DNA of 41,898 nt from Brevibacillus massiliensis (GTDB lineage: Bacteria > Bacillota > Bacilli > Brevibacillales > Brevibacillaceae): the NCBI RefSeq assembly GCF_000311785.1, contig NZ_HE978535.1:720500-762397 (forward strand), read 5' to 3'. Position 1 is the first letter of the stretch. Each line of letters opens with the position of its first letter. The notes beneath the pieces are model-generated. The model ran no database searches and was not told the DNA's origin. It was given only the letters and a program-made list of their open reading frames with translations. The position numbers were made by a program, and so were the translations under genes. Of the stretch, positions 24,469 to 32,832 are shown piece after piece.

Positions 24469-24705
24469 TTAAAACAAAGGCATGTTGTCCAGGTTGTTGG
24501 ACGGGTCGCCATCCGGAATACTGCGTAGGTGAATATCGCCATCCCTGCCCTTGAACACCTGTACGTTTTCGATCATGCCTTGCTCGGCCAAACGCTGCGC
24601 TACGAGGTAATCCACCTCATTGCCGTCAGACAATTTCAGCTTGATGATGTCGCCGTCTCCATTTTTGCGTACGGCGACGACACTGGGTTTCTGTTCGTCT
24701 GTCAC
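24469..24705 (-). CDS. DUF3892 family protein
   Basis: A 78-residue soluble protein of the DUF3892 family, common in Bacillales and of unknown function. It has VVAVRKNGDGDIIKLKLSDG, then a hallmark tail of the form GRDGDIHLRSIPDGDPSNNL ending DNMPLF. I set GTG 24705 as start because AAGGAGGG precedes it with good spacing; the longer upstream frame runs into the next gene. No signal peptide or membrane segment. Confidence 0.85.
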   Translation of the reverse strand: MTDEQKPSVVAVRKNGDGDIIKLKLSDGNEVDYLVAQRLAEQGMIENVQVFKGRDGDIHLRSIPDGDPSNNLDNMPLF

Positions 24706-24769
24706 GCGTATTCCCTCCTTTGCGGTTCCTTCCTTAGGGTTTCCAACAAAAGGGAAAGAATACCTATGC

Positions 24770-26872
24770 TCAATGCGGCTTGCAGGCTGCACGCAGATAC
24801 TCTTCAAATTCCTGGCTGGCCAGGGGGTGGCTGAAGTAATACCCCTGTCCCTGTGCACAGCCATCCCCGTTTAAGATGTTGAGCTGATCACCGGTTTCGA
24901 CACCTTCGGCGACGACGTTGAGATTCAGGCTTTGGGCGATCGTCAGGATGGCCTTGACGATCGCCTGGCTCTCCTTGTTGTGGTGCAGATCGCGGATGAA
25001 GGAAGCATCTATTTTGATCGTGTCGATCGGCAGGTCCTTGATATAACTGAAGGAACTGTAGCCCGTCCCAAAGTCGTCGATCGACACCTGCACCCCCAGC
25101 TCCCTTATGCTTTGCAGAATGGCGGTGGCATTTTCCGAGTGCAAAAAGATGCTCTCCGTAATCTCCAATTCCAGCCACTTCGGTTCCAACCGGGTCTCAT
25201 CGAGAATGCCGCGGATCATCTCCAGCAGATTCTTTTGCTGAAATTGCTGTGCCGACATGTTGACAGCGATTTTGAGTGGAGGGTATCCTTTGTCCTGCCA
25301 AGCCTTGTTTTGTTCGCAGGCGTGCCGCAAAACCCATTCGCCCAGCTGGATGATCAGCCCGCATTCCTCGGCCAACGGGATGAACTTGCCCGGAGCGATC
25401 AGCCCCAGCTCCGGATGGACCCAGCGGACCAAAGCCTCCATCCCGATCAACTCGCCTGTCGTCAAATCCAATTTCGGTTGATAGTGGAGCCGGAATTGCT
25501 CCTGCTCGATAGCTTTGCGCAGTTCGTTTTCCAGGAGGATGCGCTCCAGCGACTTGGCTTCCATCGCCGGAGTAAAAAATTCGTATTCGTTGCGGCCGCG
25601 TGACTTTACCACGTAGAGAGCGGTATCCGCCCGTTTCAGCAAATCATCAGCGTTTGCCGCATCAGCCGGAAACATGGCAATCCCGATGCTGCAGGAGAGG
25701 TTGTACTGATGTCCCATCCACTCCAGCGGTTTTTGAAAATGGGCGAGCACCCGCTCCGCCACCGAAGAGACCTCTTCCTTTCGGGAGATGTTGGTCAAAA
25801 GGACAGTAAACTCATCCCCGCCCAAACGGGCCACTACATCCCCCGTGCGGACGCATCCCTTCAGCCGCTTGGCTGCCTCGATCAGAATCAGGTCCCCTAC
25901 ATCGTGACCCCAGGTGTCGTTGATGTCTTTAAAGCGGTCCATATCGAGAAACATGACGGCCAGCTCCGACTTGATTCGCCTGGCCTGGTTGATCTCTTTA
26001 TGCAGCCGTTCGATGAACAACCTTCGATTTGGCAGTTCGGTCAGCGTATCGTGGTAGGCCAGATGGTAAATCGTCTGTTCCGACTTTTTCCGGTCGGTGA
26101 TGTCCCGCATTACCAGCACCAGGTCTTTTACATTTCCGGCCTGGTCCAGAATCGGGTTGATCTTGGCGTCAACGTCGATGATGCTGCCGTTTTTGGTGGG
26201 AATGCGGAATTCCACCTGGGACGCTTTTTTCGTGACCAGCACCGAGCGGATGTCTTCCTCCACCTCAGCCCGATCTGCTTCATAGACCCACTGCCGGAAT
26301 TTTTCGGACATCATCTCTGCAGGCTCATACCCCAAGACTGCTTGGTGCGAGGGGGACAGATAGGAATAGGTTCCATCCCGGTCAATCACAGCGATCAAGT
26401 CGGAGGTATTTTCCGTGATTAAACGGTACTTTTCCTCACTCTTCTTGATCTCTTCCTCCATCTGCTTGCGCTGGGTGATATCATTCCGTATCGAGACGTA
26501 CTGATACGGTTTTCCCTGGTCGTTTAGAAACGGAATGATCGTCGTATCCACCCAGTAAAACGAACCATCCTTCGCCCGGTTTCGCACCTCTCCGCGCCAA
26601 ATCCTGCCTGAGCCGATCGTTGCCCACATATTTCGGAAAAATTCGGCGGGATGATAGCCGGAATTTAAAATCCGATGATCCTGCCCGATTAATTCGCTCT
26701 GTTCGTATTGAGAAATTTTGCAAAATTGCTCATTGGCATAGAGAATGCTGCCGCGCTGGTCCGTGATGGCCACGATTGAAGACTGATCCAGGGCGTATTT
26801 TATGTCATGCAGTTCTTTTACGATTTTCCTTAGCGTTTCATCCTGCATCAGTAAAAGAGAATTCCAATCCAA
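24770..26872 (-). CDS. PAS-PAS-GGDEF-EAL cyclic-di-GMP signalling protein
   Basis: A 700-residue soluble signalling protein. Two PAS/PAC sensor domains (about 15-140 and 145-265) are followed by a diguanylate cyclase domain and a phosphodiesterase domain. The GGDEF motif is intact, with the inhibitory I-site RTGD five residues upstream. The EAL domain keeps EALVRW, DDFGTGYSSF, KIDASFIRD and AEGVET, so both activities are possible. The start is probably TTG 26872, with AGGTGA before it; ATG 26848 is an alternative. No transmembrane segment, so it senses a cytosolic cue. Confidence 0.93.
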   Translation of the reverse strand: MDWNSLLLMQDETLRKIVKELHDIKYALDQSSIVAITDQRGSILYANEQFCKISQYEQSELIGQDHRILNSGYHPAEFFRNMWATIGSGRIWRGEVRNRAKDGSFYWVDTTIIPFLNDQGKPYQYVSIRNDITQRKQMEEEIKKSEEKYRLITENTSDLIAVIDRDGTYSYLSPSHQAVLGYEPAEMMSEKFRQWVYEADRAEVEEDIRSVLVTKKASQVEFRIPTKNGSIIDVDAKINPILDQAGNVKDLVLVMRDITDRKKSEQTIYHLAYHDTLTELPNRRLFIERLHKEINQARRIKSELAVMFLDMDRFKDINDTWGHDVGDLILIEAAKRLKGCVRTGDVVARLGGDEFTVLLTNISRKEEVSSVAERVLAHFQKPLEWMGHQYNLSCSIGIAMFPADAANADDLLKRADTALYVVKSRGRNEYEFFTPAMEAKSLERILLENELRKAIEQEQFRLHYQPKLDLTTGELIGMEALVRWVHPELGLIAPGKFIPLAEECGLIIQLGEWVLRHACEQNKAWQDKGYPPLKIAVNMSAQQFQQKNLLEMIRGILDETRLEPKWLELEITESIFLHSENATAILQSIRELGVQVSIDDFGTGYSSFSYIKDLPIDTIKIDASFIRDLHHNKESQAIVKAILTIAQSLNLNVVAEGVETGDQLNILNGDGCAQGQGYYFSHPLASQEFEEYLRAACKPH

Positions 26873-26954
26873 CGTTCATCACCTGTCTGCTCTTGTCGAC
26901 TCTATCGAAATCAGCCGCTTTTTCTTTTCCGTGCAACGCAGTGAAAAGGAAAAT

Positions 26955-26994
26955 AATCCCTGGAATGCAATGGACGATACTGAATCCAGGGATT
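26955..26994. repeat. 10-bp perfect inverted repeat
   Basis: AATCCCTGGA (26955-26964) and TCCAGGGATT (26985-26994) with a 20-base loop. On the minus strand ATTTTCCTTTT follows, so it may terminate the broken acetyltransferase gene at 27055-27289. Confidence 0.55.
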
Positions 26995-27054
26995 GCAATG
27001 ACTCGATCAGGGGAACTAGCCCCTCCACGATTATTTACCAGAAAACAGGGATTT

Positions 27055-27289
27055 TCAAGCTTTTTTACAAATAATAGCGCAAATCTGCGCTTCAAAAGCC
27101 TGCACGAGCCCCTTGCCAAATCCCCACCCGCGATACGCTTGGTGAACGGCAAGTGAATCGAGATAGTACCCGTCCTCCCCAGCTTCCCGTTCGTCTGGCG
27201 TCCCGGCAAGCGTATTGGCGATGGAACCGATCGCACAGTGCAGCAGTGAAATGATGTACGGCATCCTCCTGTTTTGCTTCCCGAATCAT
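27055..27289 (-). pseudogene. Degenerate GNAT acetyltransferase
   Basis: Starts properly (GGGAGG before ATG 27289; MIREAKQEDA), then shifts frame after ten codons. It continues as YIISLLHCAIGSIANTLAG and later YYLDSLAVHQAYRGWGFGKG, the acetyl-CoA loop. Compared with whole GNAT enzymes of this type, a large block of roughly 80 residues between these parts and the C-terminal strands is missing. With one frameshift and two truncations it is inactive. Confidence 0.75.
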
Positions 27290-27312
27290 GTTGTCCTCCC
27301 ATGGTGTCTGCC

Positions 27313-28365
27313 CTAGATGCAGTTCTGGCTCTGTTGATGTGAAGAGAGTGCCTGTGCTATATCCTCCGCAAATTGATCGATCTCATCCTCGGTCGTATCA
27401 AATGCAGTCATCCAGCGCACCAACGATTCCCGCTCGGACCAGACGTGGAAGTAATAGCGCTCTGAAAGCGTCGCGATACACTCCCGGGGAATTACGGCAA
27501 ACACGGCATTCGCCTCTACTTTTTGCGTGATGCGCACGCCGGGAATCTTCTCGATCCTGCTCGCCAGGAGTGAGGCCATCCGGTTGGAATGGCGGGCGTT
27601 TTGAAGCCACAAGTCGTTGGACAGCAAGGCCTCAAACTGGGCGGCAATAAAGCGCAGCTTGGAACCGAGCTGCATGCCCTGCTTGCGGATGTACATAAAA
27701 TCGCGGGCCAGGTCCGGATCGAAAAAGATCACGGCTTCTCCGATCATCAATCCGTTCTTCGTTCCGCCAAACGATAAAACGTCTACGCCAACATCGGCCG
27801 TGAGCGCCTTCAAGGGGACGCCCAAATAGGCAGCGGCGTTTGCCAAGCGCGATCCGTCCATATGCAGCAGCAGTCCGTGCTCATGGGCCAAATCCGCAAT
27901 CGCTTTGATCTCCTCCGGCCGGTATACCGTGCCGAATTCCGTCGACTGTGTGAGGGAAACCACTTTGGGTTGGCTGTGATGCTGGTCGCCAAAGCCGATC
28001 AAGTGCTGCTCGATCTGATCGGGTGTGATCTTTCCGTCTGCAGTCGGTACTGTCAGCAGCTTGCAGCCGGTAAACCGTTCGGGCGCTCCGCACTCGTCGA
28101 CGTTGAGGTGAGCTTGATCCGAACAGATGATGGATTGGTACGGCCGGGTGATGGCTTGCAGTCCCAGAACATTGGCCCCCGTGCCGTTAAACACAAAAAA
28201 AACCTCAATGTTCTCGCCAAAGTGTTCCTTGCACTTCAAAATCGCCGCTTCGGAATACGGATCTTTTCCGTACGAGGGCACGTGGCCGGTATTGGCGCGA
28301 ATGATCGACTCCAGCACTTCGGGATGAATGCCCGAGTAATTGTCGCTGGCAAAACTCTTGCGCAT
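27313..28365 (-). CDS. ltaE: Low-specificity threonine aldolase
   Basis: A 350-residue PLP enzyme of the beta-eliminating lyase fold, cleaving threonine/allo-threonine to glycine and acetaldehyde. Motifs are FASDNYSGIHPEVLESI at the N-terminus, a histidine region SDQAHLNVDE, MDGSRLANAA, and the PLP lysine in SFGGTKNGLM. ATG 28365 has GGGGAG upstream; an earlier in-frame start is not conserved. The stop at 27313 is 23 bases from the acetyltransferase remnant, so they were once an operon. It duplicates the function of kbl-tdh at 39.4-41.5 kb. Confidence 0.9.
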   Translation of the reverse strand: MRKSFASDNYSGIHPEVLESIIRANTGHVPSYGKDPYSEAAILKCKEHFGENIEVFFVFNGTGANVLGLQAITRPYQSIICSDQAHLNVDECGAPERFTGCKLLTVPTADGKITPDQIEQHLIGFGDQHHSQPKVVSLTQSTEFGTVYRPEEIKAIADLAHEHGLLLHMDGSRLANAAAYLGVPLKALTADVGVDVLSFGGTKNGLMIGEAVIFFDPDLARDFMYIRKQGMQLGSKLRFIAAQFEALLSNDLWLQNARHSNRMASLLASRIEKIPGVRITQKVEANAVFAVIPRECIATLSERYYFHVWSERESLVRWMTAFDTTEDEIDQFAEDIAQALSSHQQSQNCI

Positions 28366-28450
28366 GGCTCTCTCCCCTTTTCTCCTTCTTATTAGGTCAT
28401 CTCTCACAATGGAAATATTATACCAAACTCTAGATCCGTTTCCAGGCAAA

Positions 28451-28495
28451 GAAAAAACGGCTGTCCCTCCCGTGCAGCGGGAGGTGTTCAGCCGT
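28451..28495 (-). terminator. Terminator of the DoxX gene
   Basis: ACGGCTG (28457-28463) and CAGCCGT (28489-28495) enclose a second stem of CTCCC/GGGAG. On the minus strand a T6 run follows. Confidence 0.85.
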
Positions 28496-28519
28496 CAGGC
28501 ATATGTTCCTTGCCATTTA

Positions 28520-28906
28520 TTACTTTTTACGTCGAAAGAGCGAATCGCAAGCCCACATCGTGCTCCCGGCCAGCAGCAGACAGACCGAAGCCGCCAACAG
28601 CATGAAGTCAAGCTCGTACCCGCCAAGAAAACCGGCAGACAGCTTGGCAGTCAAGATCGCTCCCAGCATAACAAGCGCAAACAAGGCAGAGATCACTCGC
28701 GTGCCCAGACCCAGAATCATCAGTAATCCGCCAACCAGTTCGATCACTGCGACGACATAGGCCAAAAATCCCGGCAGACCGAGCGTTGCGAAAAATCCGA
28801 CCGTCTTTTCGATTCCGCCTTGGAATTTGGCCCACCCGTGAACGAGAAAGACTAACCCCAAGACCACCCGCAGCAGCAATAACCCGATATCTTCCCGTCG
28901 TTTCAT
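28520..28906 (-). CDS. DoxX family membrane protein
   Basis: A 128-residue protein with four hydrophobic segments. DoxX landmarks are LLRVVLGLVFLVHGWAKF in helix 1 and VIELVGGLLMILGLGTR in helices 2-3. DoxX-like proteins are membrane partners of various redox systems; the role here is unknown. I chose the ATG at 28906 because AGGAGG precedes it by six bases, whereas the ATG two codons earlier overlaps that site. It is a single-gene unit with a terminator. Confidence 0.9.
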   Translation of the reverse strand: MKRREDIGLLLLRVVLGLVFLVHGWAKFQGGIEKTVGFFATLGLPGFLAYVVAVIELVGGLLMILGLGTRVISALFALVMLGAILTAKLSAGFLGGYELDFMLLAASVCLLLAGSTMWACDSLFRRKK

Positions 28907-29012
28907 TGACATCCTCCTGAAGAACATACTGAAACTATCACAAGGATGTACGAATGTTTGCAGGTTTAAACTTCTGTCCGGCATTTCGTCCGTTCACTGA
29001 AGCTTATACCCG

Positions 29013-29663
29013 TTATTCCGGGTAGAGGATATCCAGCGTTTTCAGCGAGCGGATCTCCTGCTTGTGGATCGCGGCGATAGCAGCTTCTTTATTTCTCTGC
29101 CTTAACGCTTCCACTTGCTCCCGGTGTTCCTGATAGGAAAGCGAGAGATTGCTCCCATGCGCCATCGACGACATGCGCAGCGGGCGCGCCGATCTGCGCA
29201 GGGATTGGTACATTTCGGTCAAAATCTCATTTTGTGCTATCGAAAAAATCGTATAGTGAAACTCTTCATTCAACTCGTAGTACCCAACGATATCCTGCTT
29301 TTCGATGGCTTCCGCTTGCTTTTCCAGAATGGCATCAAGCCGCTGGATCTGCTCCTCGTTCACATGCTGGATCGCTTTCACCATCGCTATTTCTTCGAGG
29401 CGGTATACCGCATCGTATAATTGGTGGATCTCTTCTCTCGAGAATTTCTTCACCACAAACCCGTGATGGGGGATGCGGGTCACGAGCCTGTCTTTTTCCA
29501 ACATCAGCAAGGCTTCCCGAACTGGTGCTCTGCTGGTGTGAAACTCTTCGGCAATCACGGTTTCTATCAAATGCTCTTTGGGATGAAGGATGCCTTTTGC
29601 TATGCGCGTAGCTAGCTCTTCCGCTATAAACATGGGAGCCGTTTTTACCGCTTTTTTCTTCAT
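29013..29663 (-). CDS. GntR-family regulator with FCD domain
   Basis: A 216-residue FadR-type regulator. An N-terminal winged helix (LIETVIAEEFHTSRAPVREALLMLEKDRLV) is followed by an all-helical FCD domain. Its metal/ligand residues are spread over NEEFHYTIF and the C-terminal QEHREQVEALRQRN histidine. FCD regulators commonly bind organic acids. The gene lies at the downstream end of the eight-gene operon starting at 35696. A perfect TTGTC-GACAA palindrome, the usual form of FCD-GntR sites, sits at that operon's head. AAGGAG lies before ATG 29663. It probably represses the operon until a pathway intermediate appears. Confidence 0.92.
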   Translation of the reverse strand: MKKKAVKTAPMFIAEELATRIAKGILHPKEHLIETVIAEEFHTSRAPVREALLMLEKDRLVTRIPHHGFVVKKFSREEIHQLYDAVYRLEEIAMVKAIQHVNEEQIQRLDAILEKQAEAIEKQDIVGYYELNEEFHYTIFSIAQNEILTEMYQSLRRSARPLRMSSMAHGSNLSLSYQEHREQVEALRQRNKEAAIAAIHKQEIRSLKTLDILYPE

Positions 29664-29719
29664 TCCATATTTTCTCCTTTTGTTCTTTACTCATCACTCA
29701 GTTAGAAACCCCTTTCTAC

Positions 29720-29747
29720 TATACAACATTGCCGTTTATCTTGTATA
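29720..29747. promoter_or_regulatory. Inverted repeat upstream of the FCD regulator gene
   Basis: TATACAA (29720-29726), 14-base spacer, TTGTATA (29741-29747), located between the aldo/keto reductase and the regulator. It may be a separate promoter/operator for the regulator. Confidence 0.4.
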
Positions 29748-29805
29748 TTTCCGGGTGATTCCAAACCGAATTTTCCATCCCCGCCTCTCCTCTTGGTCGA
29801 AATGC

Positions 29806-30780
29806 TTAGCGAAGAGTTTCTTCTGAACGGTCTGTCGCTGGTGCAGGAGTGATTGACAATGCCGATATTTCGCTGCGCATCTCCTGCGTCATGTGAAGTT
29901 CAAGCGCCTGCAGCGAACATTCAAGCTGCTCCGGATTTCTCGCCCCAATGATCGCTGCGGTAACACTCGGGTGTGACATGGCCCAGGCGACAGCCAGCGC
30001 AGCGGGATGAACCCCTCTTTCCTTGCAATAGGCATTAAAGCGGTCTGCCACTTCGTAGTTCACCCGGTCGGCATAGCGGTCCGCATACTGCTTTTGTTCT
30101 ACCAGCCGTCCCTGAACCGGCCTTAGATTGGTTCCGTATTTTCCTGATAAAAGGCCGCCGCCGAGCGGGCTGTACGTGATGACGCCCAATTCCTCAGACT
30201 GCGCGAGCGGAAGAATTTCCACTTCGGCTTGACGCTTCACCAAATTGTACATGGGTTGAATGATCTCAAACCGGGCCAACTGTTCTTTTGCGGCAATTCC
30301 AAGCGCTTTGGCGATTTGCCAGGCTGCCCAGTTGCTTGCGCCCGGGTACAGGATCTTGCCTTGGAATTGCAAATCGTCCAATGCGCGTAGGGTTTCCTCC
30401 ATCGGGGTCAGCTGATCGAAATGATGAACAAAGTAAAAATCGATCCGATCCGTTTTCAGTCTTCTCAAGCTGTTTTCAACCTCAAGCATGATGTGCCTGC
30501 GAGAAAGGCCGCGCGCGTTCACGTCTGTTCCCATCGGATTGTACACTTTTGTCGTCAGCACGATTTCATCCCGGCAGTCCCTGATGCATTCACCCAGTAT
30601 TTCCTCCGCCCGGCCTTTGCTGTAGGAATTCGCCGTGTCAAAAAAGTTGATCCCCGCTTCACGGCAGCGGGTAAACATGGCTTTTGCCGTCTCTTTGTCG
30701 GCATCCTTGCCAAAAGACATGGTCCCAAAACATAGCTGGGAGACTTGAATGCCTGTCTTGCCAACGGTCCGATATTTCAC
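29806..30780 (-). CDS. Aldo/keto reductase
   Basis: A 324-residue NADPH-dependent TIM-barrel reductase. The catalytic tetrad is visible: Asp48 and Tyr53 (FFDTANSY), Lys78 (TTKVY) and a histidine at 119/120 (FYFVHHFD). The C-terminal IIGARNPEQL is the cofactor-phosphate region. GTG 30780 with AAGGAGG nine bases upstream is the start. It lies 12 bases after the alpha/beta hydrolase gene and reduces an aldehyde or ketone in that operon's pathway; substrate unknown. Confidence 0.92.
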   Translation of the reverse strand: MKYRTVGKTGIQVSQLCFGTMSFGKDADKETAKAMFTRCREAGINFFDTANSYSKGRAEEILGECIRDCRDEIVLTTKVYNPMGTDVNARGLSRRHIMLEVENSLRRLKTDRIDFYFVHHFDQLTPMEETLRALDDLQFQGKILYPGASNWAAWQIAKALGIAAKEQLARFEIIQPMYNLVKRQAEVEILPLAQSEELGVITYSPLGGGLLSGKYGTNLRPVQGRLVEQKQYADRYADRVNYEVADRFNAYCKERGVHPAALAVAWAMSHPSVTAAIIGARNPEQLECSLQALELHMTQEMRSEISALSITPAPATDRSEETLR

Positions 30781-30792
30781 GCGGATTCCTCC

Positions 30793-31644
30793 TTATCGCC
30801 TATTCGGCTTTTCTCGTTCCCGCTCCAAAAAAGCACCGAGGACCGGTTCGAGATACTTCTTGAACAAATCGGGATTTTCTGTCATCGGGAAATGCCCCAT
30901 CTCCTTCATCACCTGAAAAGAAGCGCCCGGGATTTTTTCCGCTGTCTTTCTCGACATTTCCGGTGTGCACGAATAATCATACTCTCCAGTCAGCAGAAAG
31001 ACAGGGCATTCCTCCGTATTGATCCGGCCAACGCGATCGGTCGCATCCCATTCCTCGCTGTAGAAGTAGATGTCACCGTAGTAAATCCCCGGCGAACCCT
31101 GGCTGTAGATCCACCAAGCCCGTCTGCGAAGCACTTCCGGACTTTGCGGAGCGAGAAGCCCGTACACATTGGTTGCGCACAGCTCCCCTCCGTTTACCTG
31201 AGGATGGAATAAGTACTCGTTGAACCTGCCTTCCGTCCGGGCTGCCGCCCCCAAGCCGATCACACCGCGAAAACGCTCCGGATACCGATAGGCCAACTCC
31301 AGAGTGATGCTTCCCCCCATCGAGCATCCCATCACGATGGGCGATTCAATACCGACCGCCTCGATAAAAGCCATGATCGTCTCGACATACCGTTCCGTTG
31401 TCAACAAATACTGTTCTTTCCACCAGCCATCTGCCGGCATCGAACGCCCGTGGTACGGCAGATCAAAGGCAATCAGTTGAAAATTCGAGGTTAACTCTTT
31501 GTCGCGCAGCAGGTCGTAGTATTGCCGCGAATCTGCGCCGGCCGTATGAAGACACAGGATCGGAATACCTTCTCCGGCCGTTTCGTAATAGATATCATAC
31601 GACTTATTCTGGATGGTTGCGGATACATAGCGCCCCTGGATCAC
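30793..31644 (-). CDS. Alpha/beta hydrolase
   Basis: A 283-residue hydrolase. The nucleophile Ser108 is in GCSMGG, the acid is probably in TGEYDYS, and the histidine is in MGHFPM. HTAGADSRQY after the third strand provides the oxyanion hole. It likely cleaves an ester, lactone or C-C bond. The start is GTG 31644, overlapping the stop of the preceding gene in GTGA, with AAGGGGG upstream. It is in the operon with a lactonase-like MBL protein and dehydrogenases. Confidence 0.9.
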   Translation of the reverse strand: MIQGRYVSATIQNKSYDIYYETAGEGIPILCLHTAGADSRQYYDLLRDKELTSNFQLIAFDLPYHGRSMPADGWWKEQYLLTTERYVETIMAFIEAVGIESPIVMGCSMGGSITLELAYRYPERFRGVIGLGAAARTEGRFNEYLFHPQVNGGELCATNVYGLLAPQSPEVLRRRAWWIYSQGSPGIYYGDIYFYSEEWDATDRVGRINTEECPVFLLTGEYDYSCTPEMSRKTAEKIPGASFQVMKEMGHFPMTENPDLFKKYLEPVLGAFLEREREKPNRR

Positions 31645-32045
31645 AGCCCGCCGCCCCCTTGCATCTCGCGGGCGACCGTAAACATGCGAGTCAGCGAGCG
31701 CATGTACTGCATGGCCATCAGCCTGTTTCCATTGAGACAGCAGTCCTGGATGCGGGTTACGATTCCGAGCAGATCATGATAGACGGGCGGAGGGACAGGT
31801 TGGATAAACTTGTCCCAAGCCTCTTTTGGCCCCTCAATGTTGAAATCCCAGCTGTCGTTCCAGGTCGGTTCGGCGATTGAGATGATTTTCCCTCCCTCAA
31901 TCTGAAAGAGGTAAGAGCAGCAGCCAATTTTCCAAAGAAACCTGCAATTCATGTGCTTGGCGATCCACGATAGCTCAGGATCACGGTTTGCCGCTGTCTG
32001 AAAAACCTTCATCCATTCCGGAGAAAAAGCCTTCAGATCACCCAA
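31641..32045 (-). CDS. Small SCP2-like protein of unknown function
   Basis: About 134 residues if translation starts at TTG 32045, with GGAGG nine bases upstream and overlap with the previous stop. A later ATG would give about 123. The middle and end (FQIEGGKIISIAEP, FNIEGPKEAWDKFIQ) resemble sterol-carrier-protein-2-like domains, which bind hydrophobic molecules. I see no catalytic motif. Two cysteine pairs (GCC, DCC) are present. It lies inside the catabolic operon between the MBL and alpha/beta hydrolase genes and may bind the pathway substrate. Tentative. Confidence 0.65.
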   Translation of the reverse strand: MGDLKAFSPEWMKVFQTAANRDPELSWIAKHMNCRFLWKIGCCSYLFQIEGGKIISIAEPTWNDSWDFNIEGPKEAWDKFIQPVPPPVYHDLLGIVTRIQDCCLNGNRLMAMQYMRSLTRMFTVAREMQGGGGL

Positions 32046-32790
32046 AATGATCAACCTCCAGTACGCGCATGTCATGGCTGGGCAAAACTTTCGCACCCAG
32101 CTTTTCCATTTTCTCAAATGTTTGGAAATATTCTTCCAGGCTCCAGTGAATGCCTTGGGGGATATGGGGCATCGTCTGATTGCCTTCCCAATTTTCATAG
32201 ACGCCGATGGTATCGCTGGCGATCAGATACGGACCGTCTTTTGTATCAACGAGAACTCCCTGAATGCCAGGCGTATGTCCAGGCAGATGAACCAAGCGAA
32301 TCCCGTCCATCAAGGTAACGTCTCCCTCGACTGCCTTCATCCGGTCAAATGTTTTCATCCAGCGGGGGATGACACCCTTTATTCCAACCTCGTAGTAACC
32401 GCGCTGGGTTGGCAGAGGCGCGACCGCGGCCATAAGCTCCTTCTTCTGGACGTAAAAAGTGGCGTTTTGAAACTTGTCGTTTTGAAAACAGTGATCCCAG
32501 TGAAGGTGGGTATTCACGACGGTCTGGATCATCTCCGGCTGCAGCCCATGCTTCTGCAGCTGCGCTTCGATGGTATGCTCGGGCAGCCGCTGCAGTCCGT
32601 GGTGGTGCTGCTTGGCCCATTCTTCATCAGAACCGCCTGTATCTACCACAATCGGTTCCTTCCCGCCAAGAATCAGCCAGCCGAGTATGGGCTGGCGCAC
32701 TTTCACGCCAGGATTGACCTGATAGAGAAGATTCGATGTCTCCATCGCCTCAAAAGTTCCGAGGTGAAGGGGATGGATTGTATAAGCCAT
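32038..32790 (-). CDS. MBL-fold metallohydrolase, AHL-lactonase-like
   Basis: A 250-residue metallo-beta-lactamase-fold enzyme. The zinc motif THLHWDH spans residues 94-100. A later His is in LPGHTPG, an Asp in IASDTIG, and a final His in PSHDMR. The layout matches the N-acyl-homoserine-lactonase-like group (AiiA and relatives), so lactone hydrolysis is the best general guess. Quorum quenching is not required, because the neighbours (MFS transporter, dehydrogenases, hydrolase) suggest carbon catabolism. AAGGAG lies upstream of ATG 32790. Confidence 0.88.
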   Translation of the reverse strand: MAYTIHPLHLGTFEAMETSNLLYQVNPGVKVRQPILGWLILGGKEPIVVDTGGSDEEWAKQHHHGLQRLPEHTIEAQLQKHGLQPEMIQTVVNTHLHWDHCFQNDKFQNATFYVQKKELMAAVAPLPTQRGYYEVGIKGVIPRWMKTFDRMKAVEGDVTLMDGIRLVHLPGHTPGIQGVLVDTKDGPYLIASDTIGVYENWEGNQTMPHIPQGIHWSLEEYFQTFEKMEKLGAKVLPSHDMRVLEVDHFG

Positions 32791-32832
32791 GACAGGATCC
32801 GCTCCTTTCTTGCCATTTTCGTATTTCCAGGA

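Noticed and set aside
32038-32790. Quorum-quenching lactonase as the role of the MBL protein
   Set aside because: Motifs fit the AHL-lactonase-like group, but that group is broad and the operon is catabolic, so a signalling role is not supported.
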